64,000 nucleotides of DNA from Ustilago trichophora. Lineage: Eukaryota; Basidiomycota; Ustilaginomycetes; Ustilaginales; Ustilaginaceae. Below the pieces are notes generated by a model. That model was not told the origin of the DNA, did not search any database, and saw only the letters and a list, made by a program, of their open reading frames with translations. This document shows positions 31,522 through 40,184 of the stretch, piece by piece (within the stretch, counting starts at the first letter, position 1; each line of letters begins with the position of its first letter). The position numbers and the translations under genes were made by a program. The stretch spans positions 124,001 to 188,000 of the forward strand of contig OOIN01000024.1 of the NCBI GenBank assembly GCA_900323505.1, read 5' to 3'.

Positions 31522-31639
31522 ATCTGCGGCCATAGAACCTTGAAAGCACCGCATCCCGTCCGATCTGCGAAGTTAAGCAAGGTATCGCCTAGTCAGTACT
31601 GCGGTGGGGGACCACGCGGGAATCCTAGGTGCTGCAGTT
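31522..31639 (+). rRNA. 5S ribosomal RNA, dispersed single copy
   Basis: About 118 bases match eukaryotic 5S rRNA throughout: GCGGCCATAG near the start, TGAAAGCACCGCATCCCGTC, CGATCTGCGAAGTTAAGC (box A region), AGTCAGTACTG and GTGGGGGACCACGCGGGAAT (box C region), ending GTGCTGCAG. The ends pair as helix I: CTGCGGC (31524-31530) with GCTGCAG (31631-31637). A T-run at 31644-31649 follows at once and fits RNA polymerase III termination. It stands alone between PDX1 and a secreted-protein gene, not beside 18S/28S genes. Exact termini are uncertain by one to three bases. Confidence 0.95.
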
Positions 31640-31641
31640 CT

Positions 31642-31649
31642 TCTTTTTT
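31642..31649 (+). terminator. Pol III T-run terminator of 5S gene
   Basis: TCTTTTTT immediately downstream of the 5S 3' end; RNA polymerase III stops at T runs of four or more. Confidence 0.75.
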
Positions 31650-33269
31650 CACCATTTTTTGCCGTTTTTTTGGGCGTCCTTTTTCGGCTACAGATGTTAT
31701 ATCGTGCGTGGGATCACATGAGGGCAAGAATTTTTGACATCGGGAGCTGGTGGATTGTCTTCCGTAATCGGCAAGATTTTGGATCTGCATCGGAGCTATA
31801 GGAAGGCTTGATCCGAAACTAGACTGTAAGAATCGAGACACACACCGAGATTGCGAGGGTTTGCACTTACGCACCCTGCACCGGCATGTCTGGACCACGA
31901 AAAAGTGTAGACCGCAGGTTGAGTTTGTAGAGACACATCAACAGCGAGAGAGGGTGAGAGAGGAGAGGAGGATCCTTTGCAGCTGGTGCCGTGTGCCTAC
32001 AGCTCCCAAACTCGCGTACTGTACAGTGGTTGATGCAAATTTTGCTGACACCCTGCGGATCACACAAAGAGAAACCGGTTCTTTTTCTCCTTTTGCTCGC
32101 ATGGATGGCAGACTGCCACTCTCTCATCCTCATTGTTGCTGTCACTCTGTCCGACAATGGGTATTCAACAGCCTTGGACGGGAACAAAAAAAAAAGAAAG
32201 GTCGGTTCTCATCAAGAACAATAACAACAACGACGACAAGAGAGGATCGACGCACAGCTCATTTCGAATCAGTCTCAAAACTTGTTTTCAAGACTCTTGT
32301 TGACTTTGAGAATTGAAAAATGAAATGAATTCATATCACTTTTTGCGAACAAAATTGGTTCAGGCACGAGAACACGCTTGTGCTTCCTTTGGAGAAAAAT
32401 CACGGGAAATGGACCCGAAGGCAGGATCGAAGCATTTGGCATCGGCAACTGCAGAGTGTCCCCAAGGAAAATTTGGTCTTTTCTTTTTTTTTATTTGTTT
32501 TCGCACTTCGTTCTGCCGCCTGCCGCCTACCGATGCTGAGACTCTGCTTGCTTGGCTTTTTGTGCTTATGGTCTGTCTGTCCGCATCAGCCATTCTTTGT
32601 TTTCGAAAGATTGGACAGGAAAGAAAAAGAAAAAAAACGGGCGGCGCGCGTTTGATTGCCTGCCGTGCCGTGCACTCCTTCTTTCCCCAACGTCGATGCT
32701 GCAATGATGCAGGGATCCACTCCGCTCGTGCAGCATCAGCTGGAGCAGCAGCAGCACAAGTCATACTTGCTCGCTCGTTGCCTTGCTTCGATCTGTTTAT
32801 TGTGTACAGTACTTGCCGTGCCGTGCCCGGGTGCCCTTGGTCTGCTTGGCTTTGCTCGCTTCCGTCCGTGCCCACAATCGTCGGCTGGATGTGTCTGAGC
32901 GTCACAGTGCCTGCTGCTGCTGCTGATTTCTGCCTGCTGCCTGCTTGCCGCCCTGTTTTCTGCCTGCAAATTCCATGTTCCCGGCCAAAACATCCAATTT
33001 CCAATATATCGCCGCGGCCCTCCCTTGTAGTTTGTCTGTGGTTGGTCTCTCTCGCTGATCTGCTCTCCGCTTTCGGTTGAATCTCCTGACTCTGTGTTTC
33101 TGGCTCGCTTTCCGATCTGCTCTCAAACACAAACCAAGTCCCGCTCACTTTCCTTACATCTTTGCTCCTCTTGTCATCCTTCACCACCATCCTCATACCG
33201 TCCAACCCTCTTCATCACACCTTTTCGTCGTCCTCATCGTCGCCGTCCGTCAGCAACACCAGTGTCAAG
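31650..33269. other. 1.6 kb intergenic region upstream of the GPI-type gene
   Basis: A plus-strand frame of 255 codons (32313-33080) has a Cys/Leu/Phe-rich translation with no domain and sits in A- and T-run sequence, so I do not call it. The region has GTACTGTACAGT (32016-32027) and GTACAGTAC (32804-32812) and becomes C/T-rich towards 33270, as a promoter/leader would. Confidence 0.5.
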
Positions 33270-34170
33270 ATGAAGTTCACCCTCGTCCCCGTCGCCCTTC
33301 TCGCCGCCTTCGCCGCCAGCGGCGCTGTTGCCCAGGACAGCTCGGCCGCCTCGAGCTCCATGATGTCGAGCTCCGCCAGCGGCTCCATGTCGTCTTCTTC
33401 CGGCAGCGCCATGCCCACCTCTATGTCTTCGAGCGCTATGGGCGGTGGATCCGGCGGTGCCCAGCTTTGCACCGTTCTCGGCGGTGACCCTCGTGCCCAG
33501 CCCGCCGGATGCCCTTACAGCTCCACCACCACCCCTCCTTACGACCGTAAGTATTGACGATGCTACATCAAACATTGCGCTGTTGCGAATGCACCATGCT
33601 CGGATTACAGCTGTGCAGCGATGCGAAGGGATGGCAAATTCAATTGGCGCGCCGCCATCGTCCCGTGACTGCGAAGCTACAGACGCACATCCATAAATGT
33701 AAACACTGTGTCAAGGGTATCGTTACTGACCCTAGTCTGATCTCCCTGTCTCTCTCTCTCTCTCTTTCTCCTGCTCCATCTCTCCTCTGGTGGTCGTCAT
33801 CTCGCAATTTCCCATTGCGTGATCGAATTCGAATACAAACTTGCACTGTCACAACGCCTCCATCACAGTCAACTCGCTGATCTCGTACTTCATCAAGGGT
33901 TACACTCGTGGCCCCGAGGCCAAGTCGCCCGATGAGGTCGCCCACGAGATGGCCGGCTCCGTTTTCAAGTACTACCCTACCCTCACTGTCTCCAAGGAGG
34001 CCATCGCACAGTCGTTCGCCAACGCCATCTCGCAGACCATCAACGCCATTGCTGACGGCAAGCTCCAGGCTTCGGACCTCGCCCCTGCTTCGCGAGCTGT
34101 TCCGGAGCACCTTCTCCAGTACGGTGTCGCTGCTGCCGCCATCGTCGCTGCCGGTGCCTTTGCTCTCTAA
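33270..34170 (+). CDS. Small secreted, probably GPI-anchored protein, two exons
   Basis: Exons 33270-33546 and 33869-34170 (donor GTAAGT, acceptor ATCACAG), joined in phase to 192 residues. Signal peptide MKFTLVPVALLAAFAASGAVAQ; then about 45 residues of Ser/Met/Gly (many SSS and MSS runs), a short Cys-bearing segment QLCTVLGGDPRAQPAGCPY, then a helical domain (NSLISYFIKGYTRG, DEVAHEMAGSVFKYYPTLTV, EAIAQSFANAISQTINAIAD), and a C-terminal hydrophobic tail GVAAAAIVAAGAFAL with small residues before it, as in GPI attachment signals. It is therefore a predicted cell-surface protein. If the 322-nt intron is kept, translation ends four codons later and gives a 96-residue secreted form without the anchor. 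Family not recognised; could be a wall protein or an effector. Confidence 0.8.
33737..33772. repeat. CT-rich microsatellite inside intron
   Basis: Run of CTCTCT repeats within the intron of the GPI-type gene, about 100 bases before its acceptor. Confidence 0.7.
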
Positions 34171-35535
34171 ACAACATTGACATTGTCTCGTCAACCAATT
34201 TCCGTAGCGCTCTCCGATCAACCGGTCTGATCTCTGAAGTTGCAGCATGTCTCTTGCGTCTTTCACTCCGTGGAAATAGCACGTAGACGAAGTCTCTCCT
34301 TCAGCATCGGAACTGCCGTCATTCGGGTCGAGTCCGCTCCAACGCAATCGTCCATCGAGGTGGCGCATGCGATTTATCTTCCTCCATATTACGCCATCCA
34401 GACGCTCTTTTCTCTCTCTCTTTCTATATGCTCGTTGCCCCTCGAACCAGCTTTGTTCTCTTATCGACTCCTTGCAATTCTTACATACAGTAGATACACA
34501 AATACAGTATAACCTCGTGTTCTTTGCGCCTTCATCGGAACTCAAAGTCGGCCTCTTCCGCCTGCGTCATTGGCTGTGCTGCATCCCGATGGATTGTGGG
34601 GATGATGAATCACAGTGGATGACAAGCGCTCCTGCCAGACTGATAAGGTTGTCTTCCGAACTTGGCAAACTTTACATGTGAGTGGATCATGACAGCTCGA
34701 AGAAATGATCTCTTAGAAATGTCAACTTGGCGACACGCTCTTGAACCTTGAAAAGTTGTTTCAGTCGGCTCGGATCTGGCGATGCTCGAGCTTTTTCTGC
34801 GCAACGTTACTCTTTTCTCCACGATGTCTTGTTGGGCTTGGACCGCTTGGAAGATCAATCTTTCCTGGCCGTTGATGTCCTCAGCTCAGCTCAGCGTTTT
34901 CTTCTCTTTTGACCTTCTCTCTTTGCCTTTCTCTTAAGGTCTTTGGCGCTCATCACCACACGCTGACCATCTCAAGTCGACAACAAGCACACCTTAGCCG
35001 TTGTTCACCTGATCCGATCCGAGTCGGAAAGGTTGCTTTGGAAAAGCTGCGCGACGCGACAGGAGCTGCCCGTTTGGCTTGGTGGCGCATCCGACACCCT
35101 AAATGAAGTCCAAGCTCAGCAACCACGACTCATATGCCATTTTCCTAATCTCGCCTCTTTTCATTCCGTCTTCGGATCGACCGACGAACAAAGCGGCCTC
35201 TCCAACCCATCGCAACGAATGACAAGCGCAGATTGGCCGATGCTAGGCAAACAGGCAAAGCGTGTAGAGAGGACCGTGCACATGTTTTTTTTTTGCATGC
35301 TTCAATTGCATCGGTGGCTCAGTTGATAAAGAGGATCGAGGTTGCAGCACTTCATAAGTAGGCCCTCTCCGCTCTCTACTCGGTGCTTTCCTTTCTACTC
35401 TTCTAACAGCTTCCAGATTAGCTCAGCTCGACGCCTCTTTGTCATCCCTTGCTTGTTGCGTCGAGGCTGTCTTATTCGAGGAATCGTTGCTTTCATTCAC
35501 GCCATTCTCCTCACCATCACCGTCAGGCAACAGGG
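34171..35535. other. Intergenic region before the 912-residue gene
   Basis: About 1.37 kb with no frame of coding character. It holds the 3' UTR of the GPI-type gene and the promoter/leader of the next gene, with a T9 run at about 35285. A tRNA-like string near 35311 is rejected below. Confidence 0.5.
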
Positions 35536-38274
35536 ATGATGACAGACCCGCCTACACCGACCTCGACACCTTCTGCATTGGCACAGATGAGCTGCTTCCC
35601 AACATCCTCCCGCTCACCCGTCGCTGCTGCCACTCCTTCCACTATGACCTTTCCCGCCAGCTGCCTCGACACGTTTCTCCGTGAGCTTGGCTTTGACACC
35701 TCTGACGAATCCAACACGCTCGCCATTCCACTCGCCATAGCGCACGCACGGTGGTCGCCCACGTGCGAGAAGCACGGTCGCCAGTCTACACACTCCAGCT
35801 CAAAGCAATCCTCCTCCTCGAAGCAGCAGAAGCACAGCTCTTGCTCATCCTGCTCCAGATTCACCCATTTTCGCAATGCCTACAAAGGAGCTCTTGCGCA
35901 AACCACCAAGTACGGAAAAGCATACGAGAGGTCTTCTCGCGAGATGCAGTCCTTCCTGAAATGGGACTGGAGCCACTCGTGCTTTAGTGTCGACGAGATG
36001 TATCAAGCTCATGTGGATATGAGGTTAAAGGAGTTTGGCTACTACGAAGATGCAACGGGAAAGCAGCAAGATAGGCTTATTCCCAAGTACTCTTCCTTTA
36101 CAATGTGTCAGAATGGCCATCAAGCTCCGCCAACGCCAGCCGTTCCTTTCGCGGCCCCACCAGGCAAGACAGCTGCCAAGCAGATGAACAGTGCCGCCAT
36201 TGCCAACTCGGCTCTCAACACTCCTGCAGACAAAGCAACTGCCTCTGCTCCTTATAAGTCGGCTGGCTCCTTTACCGCCACGCAGACACCTGTCAAGCAA
36301 GCTCAAACAACTGCGACCACACAGACGCCCGCTTCTGCAGCAAACCTCGCTACCACCCCTTCCGCCACGAAACCTTCCACTCCTGCCGCCAGCAGTGGTA
36401 CCAAAAAACTCGCAAAGAAGTCAGGTTTTGCTGGCGCCGAGCCGGCTGCCAGTACTGCAGTTGACAAGCAGCCCGGCGATACCACAAGGGCCAGCAAACC
36501 CGTCTCGGTAAAGGCAAAGCAGAAGAAGCCCGAGCAGGTGCAATCGTCATCCCTCCTCTCCGACTGTCGCAGATTCGCCAGCTTCTGCGAGTCCAACGAT
36601 GACCAACGTGCTCATCTCTCACCCCACGCAACACTCTCCGAGACTATCCACGCGCTCAACCGCGCTATGCTCAGCTTTGGCATCGGCAAGCTCGACAACT
36701 ACATCTACGTCGAACTCGCAGGCATGGTTGCACTGCTCAACTACGCCGCAGCATTCTACATCTACTTTGCGGATCACATTGAGAGCTACATGCAGGACAG
36801 ATTAGGCAACACGTTTGTTGATTATTTCTTCCGTGCCGTCTACTGCAATCGGGCGTATTTCATCGAAATGGAAGAATGGCGTAGTTCTGGCTCGGCGGAT
36901 GATGGAGGTAAGGATGCAACAGGCAGAAACAAAAGGAGACAGGCGATCGAGAATGAATTTGTAAAAATGGTCCCGGACGTTACAGATCTCAGGGATGGGG
37001 TGCAGACGGTGCTATTTACCTTTGTTTGGGTCAACTACACCGCGTATCAGGGTTTCGAGACGGCGATGGCGAGTACATTGCATACTTTGATCCCGCTGCT
37101 TCAGACTATTGTAGTACGGTGTGCGCGACAGGCGCAACTCATGCATCGAGCTTTGACTGTCGCACGGGGCATCGGCAGCGTCAACAAGGTCCCCACCCTA
37201 GGAGCCCATGATCTTCAATGGGATCTTCTCGACCTCAGTGCTGCTCTTCAAAACCTGTCAGGTTGTGACCTTGCACTTTTCACCTCGACCGTCTACAGCA
37301 GCAAGGATTTCGCAGTAGCAGGCAAGCATGATGCCAAGAAGAAAAGGGCTTGGAATTGGAACGAGAGCGTCGTTTCTTGCCCCTATATCGTCCATCTTTA
37401 CACTGTCGCTGTGGCAGATATGACCTTCCGCACACTCCTTCAGCTGATCAAGGCGATCGAATCGGAAGTTTTTGCGAGGGAGCCAAAGCCTTTGGAAAAG
37501 ACCAAGTGCAGTGAAGGATGTCACTGCTTGAGTCTTGAAAATAGGCTGTTGCCTATTATTGAAGAGATGGGGAAGCGATTGGAATTGATCGAACGGAAGC
37601 AGTATGATTGGCGGCATAAGGTCAAGAAGCCCAAGAAGGGAAAGAGAAAGAAGAAGAACGAGGCGGAGGAAACAGAAGAGGTGATGAAGAACGGGAAAGA
37701 GTTGAGGCTAAAAGAGATTCTTAGTAGAAGGATTGAGGAGCTTAAGAATACGGCAAAGGCGGCAAAAGAGGGTGATGTTGCTTCTTCTGAGCCCGTCAAC
37801 AAGAAAGATCGACTGGACGGTTTGGAAGCTAAGCTAGGGAGTGTAGCATCGGAGATGAGCGGGATCAAAGCTGAACTAGGCGAAACGTCACTCACTGACA
37901 AAAAGAAGGAGTGGAATGAGGGAGATCAGAGCATTGTCCCAGCTGTGTCGTCTAGCAAGATTGCCACCGCAACGCCCGACATTCCAGCCGTGTCACCTTG
38001 CACGGCAGTCTCTGCAACGCCCAGTATCCCAGCTACAACGCCTACTGAACTAGTCTCCTCAACGCACAACACTCCATTTGCAACACCGAGCAATATCGCC
38101 TCCACCCCAACATCATCCAAACCGAGCATCACCTTGACCCCCTTTATCAATGGGCACATTCGTATCCCGTTCAAACCGCCTCCTTCCAATCCACTCTTCT
38201 TCCCTGCAACACAAACTCCAACACCCCCCTCATCAACCCCGACCATAACCCCTTCGACAACTCTGGACCCCTAA
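35536..38274 (+). CDS. Unrecognised 912-residue protein with Cys/His cluster and basic coiled-coil region
   Basis: I prefer the ATG at 35536 (MMTDPPTPT) over the in-frame one at 35449, whose extra 29 residues are uninformative; other Mets follow soon, so the start is uncertain. About 912 codons, one exon. Residues 50-130 hold FLRELGFDTSDES, CEKHGRQ and CSSCSRFTHFRNAYKGAL (CxxH ... CxxC, possible metal site). Residues 190-345 are Thr/Ala/Pro/Lys-rich. Residues about 345-680 are a helical globular region (DCRRFASFCESNDDQ, HALNRAMLSFGIGKLDNYIY, AAAFYIYFADHIESYMQDRL, VLFTFVWVNYTAYQGFETAM), then CSEGCHCLSLENRLLPIIEE. About 690-770 is Lys/Glu-rich with KKPKKGKRKKKNEAEE (possible nuclear signal or coiled coil). 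The tail repeats ATPxIPAVSP-like Thr/Pro units. I recognise no family. Confidence 0.8.
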   Translation: MMTDPPTPTSTPSALAQMSCFPTSSRSPVAAATPSTMTFPASCLDTFLRELGFDTSDESNTLAIPLAIAHARWSPTCEKHGRQSTHSSSKQSSSSKQQKHSSCSSCSRFTHFRNAYKGALAQTTKYGKAYERSSREMQSFLKWDWSHSCFSVDEMYQAHVDMRLKEFGYYEDATGKQQDRLIPKYSSFTMCQNGHQAPPTPAVPFAAPPGKTAAKQMNSAAIANSALNTPADKATASAPYKSAGSFTATQTPVKQAQTTATTQTPASAANLATTPSATKPSTPAASSGTKKLAKKSGFAGAEPAASTAVDKQPGDTTRASKPVSVKAKQKKPEQVQSSSLLSDCRRFASFCESNDDQRAHLSPHATLSETIHALNRAMLSFGIGKLDNYIYVELAGMVALLNYAAAFYIYFADHIESYMQDRLGNTFVDYFFRAVYCNRAYFIEMEEWRSSGSADDGGKDATGRNKRRQAIENEFVKMVPDVTDLRDGVQTVLFTFVWVNYTAYQGFETAMASTLHTLIPLLQTIVVRCARQAQLMHRALTVARGIGSVNKVPTLGAHDLQWDLLDLSAALQNLSGCDLALFTSTVYSSKDFAVAGKHDAKKKRAWNWNESVVSCPYIVHLYTVAVADMTFRTLLQLIKAIESEVFAREPKPLEKTKCSEGCHCLSLENRLLPIIEEMGKRLELIERKQYDWRHKVKKPKKGKRKKKNEAEETEEVMKNGKELRLKEILSRRIEELKNTAKAAKEGDVASSEPVNKKDRLDGLEAKLGSVASEMSGIKAELGETSLTDKKKEWNEGDQSIVPAVSSSKIATATPDIPAVSPCTAVSATPSIPATTPTELVSSTHNTPFATPSNIASTPTSSKPSITLTPFINGHIRIPFKPPPSNPLFFPATQTPTPPSSTPTITPSTTLDP

Positions 38275-38835
38275 AACCAGTTCGTAAACAAGTTCAAGAA
38301 TCATCTACGATCTGTGACCATTCATCGTGCCTTCATCGCCACTGAAGCCGACGTGTCTCTGATCAATGTAGGGCCGGAGGGTATGCCAGAGGAGGATCAG
38401 AAAGGTAAAAGGATACGAGTATGGCTGTTTTGATCCAGACCTTGTACCAGACTAGCCGGCAAGATGAGACTTTCCGAGTGGCTGGGGTAAAAGCATAGCA
38501 GAATGCTCGGTAGTAAAGGTGAAGATTCGTCGAAGCAAGGTAGCTCTGGATGTCGGAACACTTTGCAGTGTGAGGAGGAAAAGAAGTATCGAGCAAGCAT
38601 TTACTAAGACAAGGCTGAATGGGATTTTCGCACTCATTCTAGCTCGCACGGCTTTTGAGCGCCAATTCAAGATGTTTGACAGTCACACTTGAGGCAATGG
38701 TATCAAGAAATATTGTTTTCGATACCATACGATGCGATGCGATGCGATGCGATGCGATGCGATTTCAACTAGACCTAAAGTGAAACAGCAAGCTAAAAAA
38801 AAAATCAAGAGCTTCCCAGAGAGACGACCCAAATG
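38275..38835. other. Convergent spacer with pentanucleotide repeat
   Basis: 561 bases between two stops; no coding signal. Holds the CGATG repeat and an A-run at about 38797-38805. Confidence 0.6.
38730..38763. repeat. (CGATG)n pentanucleotide microsatellite
   Basis: Nearly seven perfect tandem copies of CGATG. Seen directly. Confidence 0.95.
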
Positions 38836-39393
38836 CTATTTGATCCAATGGGAAGGAGGGTTGAGTTCTGCATCCTCTAGATGGTCGTGAAAGTCCCACA
38901 TGTATTGGGTTAGATGTTTTAACCAACTTTGGTTTTGTGATTTTGATTTGGTATCAAATTGTATTTTGTTTGATGAGGATGATTTTGTTGTTGTGGGGTT
39001 GTTGAATTGGATTGCGAGAAAGATGGCTAGAGGTAGTTGAATGATGGTGAAGAGAGTTCCTATGATGTTTAGGAGTGTTAACCAGAGGGTGTTTATGAAG
39101 AGGGGACCGAGGATGGTGATTGTTAAAGAGATGATGTGTTTTGTGATTGGAGAGATAGATTTGGTTGAAGTGGGGTGGTTGATTGATGAAGAGGTGGATT
39201 TTTGAGATGATACATTGGCGGTGGTGGGGGTGATGGGGTGTAGTATTGGTGAAGAGGTGTAAGAGGGTAGAGGGGTTGAATGTTGGCTTTGAGGTTCAGG
39301 GAGATTTGGGGTTATGTGTGGGAGTGTAAGGGAGCTTTCTGGGAGAGTGTAGGGGGGAGGGGGAGGGACGAGAGGAGAATCGCTGGTCGTCAT
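38836..39393 (-). CDS. Small two-TM hypothetical membrane protein
   Basis: Start chosen at 39393 (GCAAAATGACG), three codons inside the longest frame; 185 residues. The N-terminal 85 residues are Pro/Ser/Thr-rich with PPPPPYTLPE and PLPSYTSSP (PPxY-like, possible WW-domain ligands). Two hydrophobic segments follow, HIISLTITILGPLFINTLW and LLNIIGTLFTIIQLPLAIFL, joined by a short turn, suggesting a membrane hairpin. The tail has SWLKHLTQYMWDFHDHLED. Codons are unusually A/T-ending (many AAT, ATT, ACA) compared with every neighbour. No family recognised. It could be a fast-evolving or recently arisen gene; a chance frame is less likely given the orderly hydrophobicity and start context. Confidence 0.55.
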   Translation of the reverse strand: MTTSDSPLVPPPPPYTLPESSLTLPHITPNLPEPQSQHSTPLPSYTSSPILHPITPTTANVSSQKSTSSSINHPTSTKSISPITKHIISLTITILGPLFINTLWLTLLNIIGTLFTIIQLPLAIFLAIQFNNPTTTKSSSSNKIQFDTKSKSQNQSWLKHLTQYMWDFHDHLEDAELNPPSHWIK

Positions 39394-40184
39394 TTTGCGC
39401 AATGTGGTGATAAGATGTTTGTTGCGGTGAGAGGGCTTCGAGAGGTGAGATCGAGAGGGTCTAATCTGGCGTGAGCTGGTTGTGATTGTGAGATGAGCTG
39501 CGAGTGAAGGTGAAAGTTACGGTGACAGCGATGGCGGTGGTGGTGGTAAGAGCAAAAGAAAGCGCACTCACGAGAGCCTGGAAACGTCAAAGAAACCAAC
39601 CCCTCCCGACCCAAAGCTCCAACCAGCAGACCAAGAGATAAGATAAGGTTCCCTCTTCCCTTCCCTTCCCCTCCCCTCCCCTCCCCTTCCGGATCCCTCT
39701 CTTCACCCCAAACCTTCCCACTCACCACCATCGCTCTCTCTACACTCCACACAACATCATCTCACGAATGACCACAAACCCCAAGAGAGGGTAGCCAAAC
39801 TTCAGAGCTCTAACCTGGAAAACTACAACAGTAAGTTGCAGCAAACCCATCGTCTTAAAAAAAAAAAAAAAATCCTCGCCTCCCTCCTGCCCAAGCCAAG
39901 CCAAGGAAAGGAAAAAGAAAAAAAAAAGTCGCGCAATTCAACATGGCCCAACTGACCCTGCATACCCCGCGTGCAGGTTCATGCATATGCCTCGGCCCAA
40001 CTCTCAGCTGAAAAAGTACCGTATTCCTTCACGCCAAGTGTTGTCCATCACACGACGTTCTCGCACCTCCTCCCTGCTCGTATCTTGAGCGACATTGTAC
40101 GTCTAACATCACACAGAGGCTATGCTATAGCGAAGAAAAAGAAATATTGCGACTGTGAAAAGACAAGGAACTTCGATCTGAAGC
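39394..40184. other. Intergenic region with homopyrimidine tract
   Basis: 791 bases between the small two-TM gene and the Vps11 stop. Contains a pure C/T tract and A-rich runs at 39857-39871 and 39917-39927. No coding frame supported. Confidence 0.55.
39649..39690. repeat. 42-base pure homopyrimidine tract (TTCCC/CTCCC units)
   Basis: Only C and T for 42 bases, built of repeating CCCTT/CCCCT units; seen directly. Confidence 0.9.

Noticed and set aside
32313..33080. 255-codon plus-strand frame
   Set aside because: Translation is Cys/Leu/Phe-rich with no domain, runs through homopolymers and lacks local coding composition.
35311..35355. tRNA-like string with TGGCTCAGTTGATA (A-box-like)
   Set aside because: No B box (GGTTCGANNCC) at the right distance, and no acceptor stem can be closed.
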